A stretch of DNA of 64,000 nt from Herbaspirillum sp. DW155 (GTDB lineage: Bacteria; Pseudomonadota; Gammaproteobacteria; Burkholderiales; Burkholderiaceae_D). Location of the stretch: positions 372,001 through 436,000 of the forward strand of contig NZ_AP029028.1 of NCBI RefSeq assembly GCF_037076565.1, in the 5' to 3' direction. The notes below the pieces were generated by a model. That model saw only the letters and a program-made list of their open reading frames with translations. It was not told the origin of the DNA and searched no databases. Shown piece by piece: positions 17,617-27,255 of this stretch. Positions within the stretch are counted from its first letter, which is position 1. Every line of letters begins with the position of its first letter. The translations under genes and the position numbers were made by a program.

Positions 17617-18735
17617 ATGCAATCGGTCATTCAACGCGCCAAGCGACTCATCATCAAGGTTGGCTCTTCGCTGGTCACCAATGATGGCAAGGGCCTGGAC
17701 GCCAACGCCATCGCCCGCTGGGCCGAGCAGATCGCGCAATTGCGCGCGCTGGGCAAGGAAGTGGTGCTGGTCAGCTCCGGCGCTGTCGCCGAAGGCATGC
17801 AGCGCCTGGGCTTCGAGAAGCGTCCCACCGGCATCCATCACCTGCAGGCCTGCGCCGCCGTGGGTCAGATGGGCCTGGCCCAGATCTACGAAACCAGTTT
17901 CCGCAAGCATGCGCTGCACACCGCCCAGGTGCTGCTGACCCACGCCGACCTGGCCGACCGCGAACGCTACCTCAATGCACGCTCCACCCTGTTCGCCCTG
18001 CTGCAACTGGGCGTGGTGCCGGTCATCAACGAGAACGACACGGTGGTCACCGATGAAATCAAGTTCGGTGACAACGATACGCTGGGGGCGCTGGTCGCCA
18101 ACCTGATCGAAGCCGAAGCGCTGATCATCCTGACGGACCAGCCGGGCCTGTTTACCGCCGACCCGCGCAAGGATCCGACGGCCACCCTGATTTCCGAAGC
18201 GCGTGCCGGCGATCCGTCGCTTGAACTGATCGCAGGTGGCACCGGTACCGGCATCGGCCGCGGCGGCATGTTGACCAAGATCCTCGCCGCCAAGCGGGCC
18301 GCCACATCCGGCGCGCATACCGTCATCGCCTGGGGCCGCGAAGACCAGGTGTTGACGCGCCTGGCCGCCGGGGAGGCCATTGGTACCCAGCTCAATGCGG
18401 AGACGGCGCAACTGACCGCACGCAAGCAATGGATGGCCGATCACCTGAAGACCGCCGGCCGCGTGGTGCTGGATGCAGGCGCGGTCCAGAAACTGAGCCT
18501 GGAAGGCAAGTCGCTGCTGCCCATCGGCGTGGTGGAAGTCTCGGGCGAGTTTGGCCGGGGCGATGTCATCACCTGCGTAGATGAGAGCGGACGCGCCATC
18601 GCCCGTGGCATGAGCAACTACAACAGCTCGGATGCGCGGCGCATCATCCGCCATCCTTCGTCCGAAATCCAGGCTATCCTGGGCTTCGTCGAGGAGCCGG
18701 AGCTGGTGCATCGGGATAACCTGGTGCTGCTGTGA
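17617..18735 (+). CDS. proB: glutamate 5-kinase
   Basis: 372 aa; catalyses the first step of proline synthesis (ATP + glutamate to glutamyl-5-phosphate). The N-terminal amino-acid-kinase domain has [10 protein letters not shown] and NENDTV motifs. A C-terminal PUA domain covers about the last 90 residues ([15 protein letters not shown]). The ATG at 17617 gives the family N-terminus; a longer in-frame reading from 17524 runs into the intergenic hairpin and is rejected. Confidence 0.96.
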   Translation: MQSVIQRAKRLIIKVGSSLVTNDGKGLDANAIARWAEQIAQLRALGKEVVLVSSGAVAEGMQRLGFEKRPTGIHHLQACAAVGQMGLAQIYETSFRKHALHTAQVLLTHADLADRERYLNARSTLFALLQLGVVPVINENDTVVTDEIKFGDNDTLGALVANLIEAEALIILTDQPGLFTADPRKDPTATLISEARAGDPSLELIAGGTGTGIGRGGMLTKILAAKRAATSGAHTVIAWGREDQVLTRLAAGEAIGTQLNAETAQLTARKQWMADHLKTAGRVVLDAGAVQKLSLEGKSLLPIGVVEVSGEFGRGDVITCVDESGRAIARGMSNYNSSDARRIIRHPSSEIQAILGFVEEPELVHRDNLVLL

Positions 18736-18758
18736 TGGGGATCGGAGAAAGTTTGTAA

Positions 18759-18799
18759 ATCGTTTAAATCTTCTAAATCATTTAAAAAATTTAAACGAT
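18759..18799. repeat. AT-rich inverted repeat with TTTAAA boxes
   Basis: An 11-bp perfect inverted repeat, ATCGTTTAAAT (18759-18769) / ATTTAAACGAT (18789-18799), with a third TTTAAA between the arms (18781-18786). The block is strikingly AT-rich against its neighbours and lies just before the proB terminator. Confidence 0.75.
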
Positions 18800-18814
18800 A
18801 TGGTTGATTCAAGT

Positions 18815-18843
18815 AAAAAACGCGGCTAGGGCCGCGTTTTTTT
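18815..18843. terminator. terminator between proB and the CNP1-like gene
   Basis: A 12-bp stem (AAAAAACGCGGC and its complement) with a TAGG loop and A/T tracts on both sides. It can serve proB (+) and the convergent CNP1-like gene (-). Confidence 0.88.
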
Positions 18844-18864
18844 ATGGCTCGGCCGGCACCGGTA

Positions 18865-19443
18865 TCAGCGGCGCACCGGATCGATGCGGGTCTGGCTCTT
18901 GAGGCGACCGACAATGCTCTTGACGTTTTCATTGTCGGCAATGATCTTGCCTTCGCAGAAATAATCCTTGAACAACGCGCCATCGATGCGGTTCACGCCG
19001 ATATCGCGGATCGGTTGCCACTTGTCGCGGCGCGAACGCGACCAGGTGCCATCGGGATGACCGAAGGCATAGGTCTTCTTTTCCCAGGTTTCGCAGCGCA
19101 TGCCTTCATACATCACGTTCACCGCGCCGCCCTGGGTCTTGGTCACGACGGTGTAGCGCACCACCTTGTCGGTGCCGATGGAGACCGAGTTCACATCGAT
19201 GTACGCCTTCATGGTGGCTTGCGGGCTGAGGTAGAACTCGGCGAGATTCTGTTCTTGTGGCGTGGGCGGGAGGTGTACGGCGATCTCCTGCCAGGGCTTT
19301 TCCTCGTCGTCGAAGTCTTCATCGAAGCTCTGCGCCAGCGTACCGGCGCAAGCCGCCAGCAGCGAGCAGGCCAGCACGGCGCGGCGCAGGTTGCGCACCG
19401 TCAACAGGGAACGTGGGGTATCGGATTGCAGGAAAGAGGGCAT
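18865..19443 (-). CDS. CNP1-like family exported protein
   Basis: 192 aa, matching by recollection the CNP1-like family (named after a neisserial protein) that is common next to rppH/proS in Burkholderiales. The N-terminus is a signal sequence (hydrophobic LLAACAGTLAQ, about residues 26-38). The mature part has paired cysteines (RCETW and YFCEGK) and aromatic residues. The start at 19443 is 5 bp past the rppH stop, implying one transcript. Function is not known. Confidence 0.8.
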   Translation of the reverse strand: MPSFLQSDTPRSLLTVRNLRRAVLACSLLAACAGTLAQSFDEDFDDEEKPWQEIAVHLPPTPQEQNLAEFYLSPQATMKAYIDVNSVSIGTDKVVRYTVVTKTQGGAVNVMYEGMRCETWEKKTYAFGHPDGTWSRSRRDKWQPIRDIGVNRIDGALFKDYFCEGKIIADNENVKSIVGRLKSQTRIDPVRR

Positions 19444-19448
19444 GGAAT

Positions 19449-20039
19449 TCACTTGGTTTCCGGCGTGCTCGCGCCGTTGCAGGGCTGGGCTTGTGCGGCC
19501 TGGCCCGGATTCTTGTGGGGATGCGCAATGCGCCCGGCTTGCTCGGCACGGCGCGGGCCATGACCGGGACGATTCAGGAAGCGCGACAATTCCTGCAGCG
19601 CCTGCTGATAGACCTCGCGCTTGAATTCGATCACCACGTCCAGCGGCACCCAGTAGTCGTGCCAGCGCCAGGCATCGAATTCCGGATGCGAGGTGCCGCG
19701 CAGGTTGACGTCGCAATCGCGCCCGACCATGCGCAGCAGGAACCAGATCTGTTTCTGGCCGCGATAATGGCCGCGCACTTCGCGCTTGATGAAATGGTCG
19801 GGGACTTCGTAGCGCAACCAGTCACGGGTGCGGCCGATGATCTTGACGTGCTCGGCACGCAGGCCGATTTCTTCTTCCAGTTCCCGGAACATCGCCTGTT
19901 CGGGGGTCTCGCCGTGCTTGATGCCGCCTTGCGGGAATTGCCAGGAGTGCTCGCGTACGCGCTTGCCCCACCACACCTCGTTATTGGCGTTGAGCAGGAT
20001 GATGCCGACGTTCGGGCGGAAGCCTTCTCGATCCAGCAT
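19449..20039 (-). CDS. rppH: RNA pyrophosphohydrolase
   Basis: 196-aa Nudix hydrolase that removes pyrophosphate from mRNA 5' ends and so triggers RNase E decay. The Nudix box is intact at residues 38-60 ([13 protein letters not shown] then RELEEEIGL). The N-terminus [15 protein letters not shown] is characteristic; an in-frame start four codons upstream is less likely. The C-terminal 30 residues are a basic, Pro/Ala-rich extension. Divergent from proS. Confidence 0.95.
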   Translation of the reverse strand: MLDREGFRPNVGIILLNANNEVWWGKRVREHSWQFPQGGIKHGETPEQAMFRELEEEIGLRAEHVKIIGRTRDWLRYEVPDHFIKREVRGHYRGQKQIWFLLRMVGRDCDVNLRGTSHPEFDAWRWHDYWVPLDVVIEFKREVYQQALQELSRFLNRPGHGPRRAEQAGRIAHPHKNPGQAAQAQPCNGASTPETK

Positions 20040-20266
20040 GGTGATCCTCAAACTTTCTGCGGCTGGAAGTCCCTTTCAGGCAGGCTCATGCGACTGCGGG
20101 CGCACGCGGGAAAACCGGTACGCCAGGCGGGTCAGGAGCAATCACATCGATGCACGGATGTCATTGAAACTAGGAGCAAATCTGCAAAGAAAGGGCGCAT
20201 CAGCCAGCTAATCCTTTAAAATTGGAATGATTATAACCCTCCTCTTTTTAAAAAGAACCGACCGTC

Positions 20267-21994
20267 ATGCGCGCCTCACGTTTTTTTATTTCCACCCTGA
20301 AAGAAGCCCCTTCCGACGCTGAAATCGTGAGCCACAAGCTGATGATGCGGGCTGGCATGATCAAGCGTCTGGGCGCCGGCATCTACACTTACATGCCGAT
20401 GGGTCTGCGCGTGATTCGCAAGGTAGAGGCCATCGTGCGCGAGGAAATGAACCGCGCCGGCGCCGTCGAGCTGCTGATGCCGGTGGTACAGCCGGCCGAG
20501 CTGTGGCAGGAAACCGGCCGCTGGAACAAGATGGGCGCCGAGCTCATGCGCGTGAAGGATCGCCATGGCCGCGACTTCGCCATCCAGCCGACTTCCGAAG
20601 AAGTGGTCACCGACGTGGCACGTTCGGAGCTGCGCAGCTACAAGCAACTTCCGGTCAACTTCTATCATATCCAGACCAAGTTCCGCGACGAACGCCGTCC
20701 GCGTTTCGGCCTCATGCGCGGCCGCGAATTCACGATGAAGGACGCCTACTCCTTCGACCGCGATGTCGAGGGCTTGAAGAAGTCCTACCAGGCCATGTAT
20801 GACGCCTACGTGCGCATCTTCACCCGCTTCGGGCTGGAGTTCCGCGCGGTGGCTGCCGACAACGGCGCCATCGGCGGTTCCGGCTCGCATGAATTCCATG
20901 TCATCGCGGCCACCGGCGAAGATGCGTTGGTCTATTGCCCGACTTCGGATTACGCCGCCAACATGGAAGCGGCCGAAGCGCTGGCCGTGGACAGCACCCG
21001 TGGCGCCGCCACCCAGGCACTGGAGAAGACCGCCACCCCCGGCAAGTCCAAGTGCGAAGCCGTGGCCGAGCTGCTGGGCCTGCCGCTGGCACGTACCGTC
21101 AAATCCATCGTCCTGGCCGTGGACAACGAAGACCCGGCCAAGAAGGAAATCTGGCTGCTGCTGCTGCGCGGCGACCACGAACTGAACGAAGTGAAGGCCA
21201 GCAAGATCCCGGGCCTGTCCACCTACCGCTTCGCCAACGAAGCCGAGATCGTCGAATGGTTCGGCACGCCGCCGGGCTACCTCGGCCCGATCGGCACCAG
21301 GAAGCCGGTCAAGGTCGTGGCCGACCGCACGGTGGCCAACATGGCCGATTTCGTTTGCGGCGCCAACGAAGCCGATTTCCACTACACCGGCGCCAACTGG
21401 GGACGCGACCTGCCCGAACCGCTGGTGGCCGACATCCGCAACGTGGTCGAAGGCGATGCCTCGCCGGACGGCAAGGGCGTGCTGGCGATCCAGCGCGGCA
21501 TCGAAGTGGGCCACGTGTTCCAGCTCGGCACCACCTATTCCGAAGCCATGAAGGCGACCTACCTGGACGAATCCGGCAAGCCGCAACCGCTGGTGATGGG
21601 CTGCTACGGCATCGGCGTGACCCGTATCCTGGGCGCGGCCATCGAACAGAATTTCGACGACCGCGGCATCATCTGGCCGACCTCGATTGCGCCCTTCGAA
21701 GTGGTGCTCTGCCCGATGGGCTACGACCGCAGCGAAGCCGTCAAGACCGAGATCGACAAGCTCTATGCGCAACTGACCGAAGCCGGTGTGGACGTGGTGC
21801 TGGACGACCGTGGCGAACGCCCCGGCGCGATGTTTGCGGACTGGGAGCTGATCGGCGTGCCGCATCGCATCGTGGTCGGTGATCGTGGCCTCAAGGAAGG
21901 CAACATCGAATACCAGGGGCGCCGCGACACCGAGGCCACCCAAGTGCCGCTGGCCGATGCGCTGGCTTTCATCCAGGGCAAGCTGGCCGCCTGA
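20267..21994 (+). CDS. proS: prolyl-tRNA synthetase
   Basis: 575-aa class II aminoacyl-tRNA synthetase of the bacterial type with an editing insertion. Motif 2 appears in the [19 protein letters not shown] region, motif 3 in [10 protein letters not shown]. The insertion domain covers about residues 225-385, and the anticodon-binding domain is C-terminal ([21 protein letters not shown]). The length is typical. It is transcribed divergently from rppH. Confidence 0.97.
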   Translation: MRASRFFISTLKEAPSDAEIVSHKLMMRAGMIKRLGAGIYTYMPMGLRVIRKVEAIVREEMNRAGAVELLMPVVQPAELWQETGRWNKMGAELMRVKDRHGRDFAIQPTSEEVVTDVARSELRSYKQLPVNFYHIQTKFRDERRPRFGLMRGREFTMKDAYSFDRDVEGLKKSYQAMYDAYVRIFTRFGLEFRAVAADNGAIGGSGSHEFHVIAATGEDALVYCPTSDYAANMEAAEALAVDSTRGAATQALEKTATPGKSKCEAVAELLGLPLARTVKSIVLAVDNEDPAKKEIWLLLLRGDHELNEVKASKIPGLSTYRFANEAEIVEWFGTPPGYLGPIGTRKPVKVVADRTVANMADFVCGANEADFHYTGANWGRDLPEPLVADIRNVVEGDASPDGKGVLAIQRGIEVGHVFQLGTTYSEAMKATYLDESGKPQPLVMGCYGIGVTRILGAAIEQNFDDRGIIWPTSIAPFEVVLCPMGYDRSEAVKTEIDKLYAQLTEAGVDVVLDDRGERPGAMFADWELIGVPHRIVVGDRGLKEGNIEYQGRRDTEATQVPLADALAFIQGKLAA

Positions 21995-22015
21995 TTTTTC
22001 CACAGGCTGCAATGA

Positions 22016-22051
22016 CAAAGGCGGGCGCCATGGGCGTCCGCCTTTGTTTTT
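22016..22051 (+). terminator. terminator after proS
   Basis: A stem of about 14 bp (CAAAGGCGGGCGCC with GGCGTCCGCCTTTG, one G-U pair) and an ATG loop, followed by a T-run, 22 bp past the proS stop. It is also oriented to serve the convergent gene that ends at 22074. Confidence 0.85.
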
Positions 22052-22073
22052 GGGGCAGGGAAATCAGCTGCGC

Positions 22074-22490
22074 TTACTTGGCCGGTACGATGGTCACGGT
22101 CTCGCGCAGGATGCCGCCCTCAGCGACGCTGCCGTCGACTTTGCCCTGGCCGTTGACGCGCTTCTCGCAATCGATGCGGTCCGATTGCGGCAGGCCTTCA
22201 CAGCGGCGCAAGGCGTTTTCCTTCAGCTGGGCAGCGCCCGGATCGGTCAGGGTGCCGCGTGCGGCGGCCTGCTGGGCGGCACCGGCTTCACGCAGGCAGG
22301 TGGCGCGGTCCTCGGTGGAAGCGCCGCTCTTGCAGGCGGCGATCTGCTGTTGGTATTCCGAATTGCCCGCCTTGCCGGCGGCGAACACGTGCGAGGCGCC
22401 GCCCAGGGCAGCCAGGCCGATCACGAGGGCGCTGGCCGAGCGCAGCAGCTGGTGGCGCAGGGATGCGGTGGGTGCGGTTTGATTTGGCAT
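22074..22490 (-). CDS. small exported hypothetical protein
   Basis: 138 aa. A long signal sequence (Ala/Leu-rich, residues about 15-38, ending HVFAAGKAG) is followed by a small domain with four cysteines (AACKSG, ATCLRE, RRCEGL, IDCEKR), consistent with two disulfides in the periplasm. The start at 22490 is chosen because AAAGGA sits about eight bases upstream; an ATG six bases earlier is too close to that site. The family is not recognised, though similar Cys-spaced small proteins are common in Burkholderiales. Confidence 0.75.
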   Translation of the reverse strand: MPNQTAPTASLRHQLLRSASALVIGLAALGGASHVFAAGKAGNSEYQQQIAACKSGASTEDRATCLREAGAAQQAAARGTLTDPGAAQLKENALRRCEGLPQSDRIDCEKRVNGQGKVDGSVAEGGILRETVTIVPAK

Positions 22491-22839
22491 GGTCATTTCC
22501 TTTCTCTTGGTCATGAGCGTCCAAGCTCATCTGTGAATGGCACAGGGTAGACCCGTTTTCCGGTTTTCGGTTCTTTTATTCAGTTCTGCCGACGGCATTG
22601 TGAGCGAAAGAGTTTGTTACAAGCCTTTGCGGCCGTCGGCCCATCCTGCAAACCGCCATGGTAGGCGGCGACAGGGCCGCCTGCCATCAGTCAAGCGCTG
22701 CAAGAGACGTCAGACAAGAGGAACAGCGGGCCGCAGCAGGGCCGTGCGCATGCGCGCTGAAACATCCGGAAACAAAAACGCCCGCATGACATCTGCGGGC
22801 GTTTTTGTTTGCAAGTCGCTTGCAAACCGCGGGCGTCGA
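22491..22839. other. intergenic region with structured elements
   Basis: No gene is seen. A 12-bp stem with one G-U pair and a six-base loop lies at 22658-22687 without a T-run. The terminator of the SWIB gene lies at 22774-22806. Confidence 0.6.
22774..22806 (-). terminator. terminator of the SWIB/H1-like gene
   Basis: A 13-bp stem (AAAAACGCCCGCA and its complement) around TGACATC, with A/T tracts on both sides, 34 bases beyond the minus-strand stop. Confidence 0.85.
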
Positions 22840-23325
22840 TCAGCTCAGGTGCGCCGAGATCAGCTTGGTCATTTCAAACATCGTGACTTGCTTCTTGCCA
22901 CCGAAGATTGCCTTGAGTTTGTCGTCGGCATCGATGTTGCGCTTGTTTTCGGCGTTCTGCAGCTTGTGCTTCTTGATGTATTCCCACACCTTCTTGGTCA
23001 CCTCGGTGCGCGGCAGCGGCTTGGCGCCGACCACTTCGCCCAGGGCAGCCGATGGGGTCAGCGGCTTCATGAAGGCGGCATTGGGAGTGCGTTTTGCTGC
23101 GGGCTTTGCTGCGGCTTTCTTTGGCGCTGCCTTGGGTGCTGCTTTCGCTGCTGCCTTCGGTGCGGCTTTCGGCGCTGCCTTGGCTGCCTTGGGAGCTGCC
23201 TTCGCTGCTGCCTTGGGGGCGGCGGCTTTGGCGGCTGGTTTGGCGGCTGCCTTGGCTGCCGGTTTGGCGGCGGGTTTTGCTGCTGGCTTCTTTACTGCGG
23301 CTGCTGCTTTTTTTGCTGTGGCCAT
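22840..23325 (-). CDS. SWIB-domain protein with histone H1-like Lys/Ala tail
   Basis: 161 aa. Residues 1-80 are almost entirely Lys, Ala and Pro in KAAAPKAAA-type repeats, like histone H1 C-terminal tails and bacterial KAP/AlgP proteins. Residues about 84-160 form a SWIB/MDM2-type domain (FMKPLTPSAALGEVVG ... VWEYIKKHKLQ ... IFGGKKQVTMFEMTKLI). SWIB is best known from eukaryotic chromatin remodelling and chlamydial proteins. Such fusions are widespread in betaproteobacteria and are presumed to bind DNA. A role in nucleoid organisation is inferred. Confidence 0.9.
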   Translation of the reverse strand: MATAKKAAAAVKKPAAKPAAKPAAKAAAKPAAKAAAPKAAAKAAPKAAKAAPKAAPKAAAKAAPKAAPKKAAAKPAAKRTPNAAFMKPLTPSAALGEVVGAKPLPRTEVTKKVWEYIKKHKLQNAENKRNIDADDKLKAIFGGKKQVTMFEMTKLISAHLS

Positions 23326-23732
23326 CGGAAAGACTCCTCACAAGAATGAGATGAATGCGTCATTTACGCACCGCTAATAGTGGTGCTCTTTGCACGGCCA
23401 TGCAAGTATTTTTTAGCGGATTTTCCCGCCAAAGCGCCAGGAAACAACGAGCCGCCCCGATCCGGCGTCAAGCCGCGCCGGTGAAGGGATCGCGGCGGAT
23501 CGCCGAAGTCCGGAAAAGGGGTGCTCCGGGCAGCTTGCTACCCACGCAAAAGCGATGAAAAAAGGGCAGGTTTTCACGCAGTCGAAGCGGCCGAAAACGC
23601 ATCGGCGGCGAGGCATGTGGAAGGGGAGAGCTGCTGCGGAGGAGGGGAGGCTGCGGCGGCAGAGGCACCGCCGCAAGGAGTCAGGGTGTTCGCCGCAAAG
23701 CCAGTTCCAGAAAGGCTTTGCGGCCGGTGATG
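23326..23732. other. 407-bp intergenic region between the SWIB gene and ffh
   Basis: No supported gene. It holds the SWIB gene's upstream region and a GC/AG-rich stretch (about 23615-23690) with a small 8-bp hairpin (TGCGGCGG/CCGCCGCA, 23652-23675). Confidence 0.5.
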
Positions 23733-25103
23733 TCAGCGCATGCCGCCCGGCAGCATGCCCTTCATGCTGCGCATCATCTTCATCATGCCGCCGCCCTTGA
23801 GCTTCTTCATCATCGATTGCATCTGCTCGAACTGGGACAGCATGCGGTTCACTTCCTGCACCTGCACCCCGGCACCGGCAGCGATGCGGCGCTTGCGGGT
23901 GGCCTTGATCAGTTCGGGCTTGGCGCGCTCCTGCGGGGTCATGGAGTTGATGATGCCTTCCATGCGGCGCACCTGCTTTTCGGCCTGGTCCATGTTGGCG
24001 TTGCCGGCAGCGGCCTGCATCTGGGCCGGCAGCTTGTCCAAGAGGCTGGTGAGGCCGCCCATTTTCTTCATCTGCGACAGCTGCGCCTTGAAGTCATTGA
24101 GGTCGAACTTGCCGCCACCCTTGATCTTGTGCGCCAGATCCTGCGCGGCTTCCATGTCCACACCCTTGCGCGCCTCTTCCACCAGGGCCAGGATGTCGCC
24201 CATGCCGAGGATGCGGTTAGCCATGCGCGAGGGATCGAAGGCTTCCAGTCCATCGAGCTTTTCGGCCACGCCGGCGAACTTGATGGGCTTGCCGGTGATG
24301 TGGCGCACCGACAGCGCCGCACCGCCGCGCGAGTCGCCGTCCAGCTTGGTGAGCACCACGCCGGTCAGCGGCAGGGCATCGTTGAAGGCCTTGGCGGTGT
24401 TGATGGCGTCCTGGCCCAGCATGGCATCGACCACGAACAGGGTTTCGATGGGCTTGATGGCGGCGTGCACGGCACGGATTTCATCCATCATGGCCTGGTC
24501 GATGCCGAGACGGCCGGCAGTGTCGACGATGAGCACTTCATGGTGGTGCTTCTTGGCGTAATCCAGCGCGGCCAGGGCGATGTCGACCGGCTTGTCGGTC
24601 GGCTGGCTGGGGAAGAAGTCGGCACCGGCCTGGCCGGTCACGGTCTGCAGCTGGCCGATGGCGGCCGGGCGGTAGACGTCGGCGGAGACGGTCAGGACTT
24701 TCTTTTTCTTGTTCTCGCGCAGGTACTTGGCGAGTTTGCCGACGGTGGTGGTTTTACCGGCACCCTGCAGGCCGGCCATCAGGATGATGGCGGGTGGCTG
24801 GGTCGCAAAGTTCAGTTGCGAGGCTTCGGCACCGAGGTCGGCGCCCATCAGGCTGGCCAGCTCGCGCTGGACCACGCCCACCAGCGCCTGGCCGGGGGTG
24901 AGCGAGCCGATGACCTCTTCGCCCATGGCTTTTTCCTTCACCTTGGCGATGAACTCGCGTACGGCGGGCAGGGCCACGTCGGCCTCCAGCAGGGCCAGGC
25001 GCACTTCGCGCAGCATCTCGGCGGTATTGGATTCGGTCAGTCGCGCCTCGCCGCGCATGGTTTTGACGACTTTGGCGAGGCGTTGGGTCAGGTTGTCTAG
25101 CAT
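23733..25103 (-). CDS. ffh: signal recognition particle protein Ffh
   Basis: 456-aa SRP54 GTPase that binds signal sequences together with 4.5S RNA and targets membrane proteins to FtsY. It has an N domain from MLDNLTQRL, a G domain with P-loop GLQGAGKTT, DTAGR and TKLDG motifs, and a Met-rich M domain ending GGMMKMMRSMKGMLPGGMR. The ATG at 25103 gives the standard N-terminus. No 4.5S RNA gene was found in the window. Confidence 0.97.
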   Translation of the reverse strand: MLDNLTQRLAKVVKTMRGEARLTESNTAEMLREVRLALLEADVALPAVREFIAKVKEKAMGEEVIGSLTPGQALVGVVQRELASLMGADLGAEASQLNFATQPPAIILMAGLQGAGKTTTVGKLAKYLRENKKKKVLTVSADVYRPAAIGQLQTVTGQAGADFFPSQPTDKPVDIALAALDYAKKHHHEVLIVDTAGRLGIDQAMMDEIRAVHAAIKPIETLFVVDAMLGQDAINTAKAFNDALPLTGVVLTKLDGDSRGGAALSVRHITGKPIKFAGVAEKLDGLEAFDPSRMANRILGMGDILALVEEARKGVDMEAAQDLAHKIKGGGKFDLNDFKAQLSQMKKMGGLTSLLDKLPAQMQAAAGNANMDQAEKQVRRMEGIINSMTPQERAKPELIKATRKRRIAAGAGVQVQEVNRMLSQFEQMQSMMKKLKGGGMMKMMRSMKGMLPGGMR

Positions 25104-25279
25104 GGTGATATCTGCAAATGAGTGAAGGGCCGGAGGGCCGCTGGCCTGCACAAGGGCACGAGGGCGCACAGGCGTACGCAGCAAGGGCGGCGGGCAATCC
25201 TGCATTTTAACCGATCAGCCCTGCTGCGCCCCGGTTGGCGCGTGCGGTCCAGATGGGGATGCTACGTAAAATTAACAGC

Positions 25280-25308
25280 TTGTACGGCTTGCACTCTTTG
25301 TGTATACA
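25280..25308 (+). promoter_or_regulatory. candidate promoter of the NMT1-type ABC operon
   Basis: TTGTAC at 25280-25285, a 17-bp spacer and TATACA at 25303-25308, about 140 bp upstream of the binding-protein ATG. It lies in the 345-bp gap after ffh, where no gene is seen. Confidence 0.5.
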
Positions 25309-25448
25309 TGGGCGCTGAATTTCCAAGCGCATAGAACAATCAAGGCCCCCGCCACGCAGCCGGGGCCAAACGCCATCGAGACAGCCGGACTGCATTGCGG
25401 GTCGCGGCGCGCCGTATCAACAACGATACACACAAGAGGAGAGTGGAA

Positions 25449-26414
25449 ATGCAAAAGCCAACACAATGGATCGCCCTGGCCCTGCTGGCCAGCGCCGGTT
25501 TCTCGGCCACCAGCCATGCGGCGGATGACGTGATCCGCCTGGGCAATTTGAAGTTCGCCCACTATGGTGCGGTGTCCTACATCAAGGAGATCGCCCCCAA
25601 ATGCGGCATCAAGGTCGATGAAAAGGTCTTCGCCAAGGGTCCGGATGTGATGCAGGGCATCCTGGCCGGTGAGCTCGATGTGGGTACGACCGCCTCCGAA
25701 GCGGCCATTTCGGGCCGCGCCAACGGTGCGCCGATCTATGTGGTGGCCGGTTTCGCCAAGGGTGGCGCGCGCCTGGTGGCGGGCAAGGACTCGGGCATCA
25801 AGTCGGTCAAGGACCTGAAGGGCAAGAAGGTGGGCGTGACCCGTGGTGGTATCCATGAAGTGCTGCTGGATGCCGAACTGGGCCAGAACGGACTGACCGC
25901 CAAGGATGTCACCATCGTCTACCTGGCCTTTGCCGACCTGAACCAGGCTCTGCTGGGCAAGAACATCGACGCCATGATGCAGAGCGAGCCGCAATCCTCG
26001 CAGGCCATCAACAAGGGCTTCGGCGTGGAAGTGATGAAGCCTTATGACACTCCCATCGGCGAGCCCTATCGCACCATGGTGATGACCGAGAAGTTCTATA
26101 CGGAGAAGCGTGCGCTGGCAGAAAAGTTCATGCGCTGCTTCCTGGAGGCGACCAAGACCTTCATCGACAAGCCGGACGTGGCCGAAAAATACGTGCGTGA
26201 AGTGATCTTCAAGAACCAGATCACCAAGGAAGACTTCTTTGACGCCATCGGCAATTCGCCCTACGCCTACGACATCACCGCCGAGCACATCCAGATCACC
26301 ACCGACACCATGGCCAAGTACGGCACCGGCAAGATGGCCAAGCCGCCGGTGGCCAAGGATTGGGTGAAGACCGATCTGCTGGAGCAGGCCAAGAAGAGCA
26401 TGAACCTGAAGTAA
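25449..26414 (+). CDS. ABC transporter substrate-binding protein (NMT1/SsuA-like)
   Basis: 321 aa with a signal peptide (residues 1-24, ending TSHAAD). The body follows the nitrate/sulfonate/taurine-binding family pattern: GVTRGGIHEVLLDAELGQNG and a DAMMQSEPQSSQA stretch. It would bind a small anionic or thiamine-precursor-type ligand in the periplasm. The ATG at 25449 follows GAGGAGAG; upstream in-frame codons lack signal character. First gene of a three-gene importer. Confidence 0.9.
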   Translation: MQKPTQWIALALLASAGFSATSHAADDVIRLGNLKFAHYGAVSYIKEIAPKCGIKVDEKVFAKGPDVMQGILAGELDVGTTASEAAISGRANGAPIYVVAGFAKGGARLVAGKDSGIKSVKDLKGKKVGVTRGGIHEVLLDAELGQNGLTAKDVTIVYLAFADLNQALLGKNIDAMMQSEPQSSQAINKGFGVEVMKPYDTPIGEPYRTMVMTEKFYTEKRALAEKFMRCFLEATKTFIDKPDVAEKYVREVIFKNQITKEDFFDAIGNSPYAYDITAEHIQITTDTMAKYGTGKMAKPPVAKDWVKTDLLEQAKKSMNLK

Positions 26415-26432
26415 GCCAAGGGGAAATCGCGC

Positions 26433-27254
26433 ATGGCAAAGAAAAACAAGGGCAGCTTCCTGCAGGGGCTGCTGGTGCCGATCATCGTGATCGCGCTGTG
26501 GGAGGGGGCCTCGCGGGCGGGCTGGATCAATCCGCAGATCCTGCCCTCGCCCTGGGCGGTGCTGAAGAAATGGGTGGAATACGCCACGCCCCTGAAACCC
26601 TACGACCCCGAGTCCGGCAGCTGGCTGGCCTGGGCCTTCTCGGGCGAACTGGTGATGGATGCCATCGGCAGTCTCTACCGGGTGGTGGCGGGCTTCCTGA
26701 TCGGTGCCGGGCTGGCCCTGCCGCTGGGCTTGCTGATGGGCTCCAGCCAGCGCATCTACGGGCTGATGAACCTGACGGTGCAGGTGATTCGCCCGATCCC
26801 GCCGATTGCCTATATCCCGCTGGCCATCCTCTGGTTCGGGCTGGGCAATCCGCCGGCGCTGTTCCTGATCTCGCTGGGCGCTTTCTTCCCGGTGCTGATG
26901 AATACCATCGCCGGGGTGCGCCAGGTCGACAGCATCTACCTGCGCGCCGCCCGTAACCTGGGGGCGAGCCAGTCCACGCTGTTCTTGCGGGTGATGTTGC
27001 CGGCCTCGGTGCCTTACATCCTCTCGGGGGTGCGCATCGGCATCGGCACGGCCTTCATCGTGGTGATCGTGGCGGAGATGATTGCGGTCAGCAATGGATT
27101 GGGTTTTCGCATCATGGAGGCGCGCGAGTATTTCTGGTCGGACAAGATCATCGCCGGCATGATCACCATCGGCCTGCTCGGCCTGGCCATCGACCTGGGC
27201 ATGAGCCGCCTCAACAATTACATGCTGCGCTGGCATCGCGGGCTGGAGAACTGA
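26433..27254 (+). CDS. ABC transporter permease (SsuC/TauC-like)
   Basis: 273 aa with about six membrane segments. The EAA loop (YLRAARNLGASQSTLFLRVMLP) lies about 170 residues in, as expected for the single-permease nitrate/sulfonate/taurine class that works as a homodimer. It is 18 bp after the binding-protein gene and one base before the ATPase gene. Confidence 0.92.
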   Translation: MAKKNKGSFLQGLLVPIIVIALWEGASRAGWINPQILPSPWAVLKKWVEYATPLKPYDPESGSWLAWAFSGELVMDAIGSLYRVVAGFLIGAGLALPLGLLMGSSQRIYGLMNLTVQVIRPIPPIAYIPLAILWFGLGNPPALFLISLGAFFPVLMNTIAGVRQVDSIYLRAARNLGASQSTLFLRVMLPASVPYILSGVRIGIGTAFIVVIVAEMIAVSNGLGFRIMEAREYFWSDKIIAGMITIGLLGLAIDLGMSRLNNYMLRWHRGLEN

Positions 27255-27255
27255 C

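Noticed and set aside
22537-23349. 270-codon plus-strand frame opposite the SWIB gene
   Set aside because: It is the mirror of the Lys/Ala repeat, giving Leu/Cys/Gly/Phe-rich nonsense; the minus-strand SWIB protein is clearly the real gene.
23521-23730. 69-codon open frame upstream of ffh's 3' end
   Set aside because: Ala/Gly/Glu-rich composition typical of chance frames in GC-rich DNA; no ribosome-binding site.
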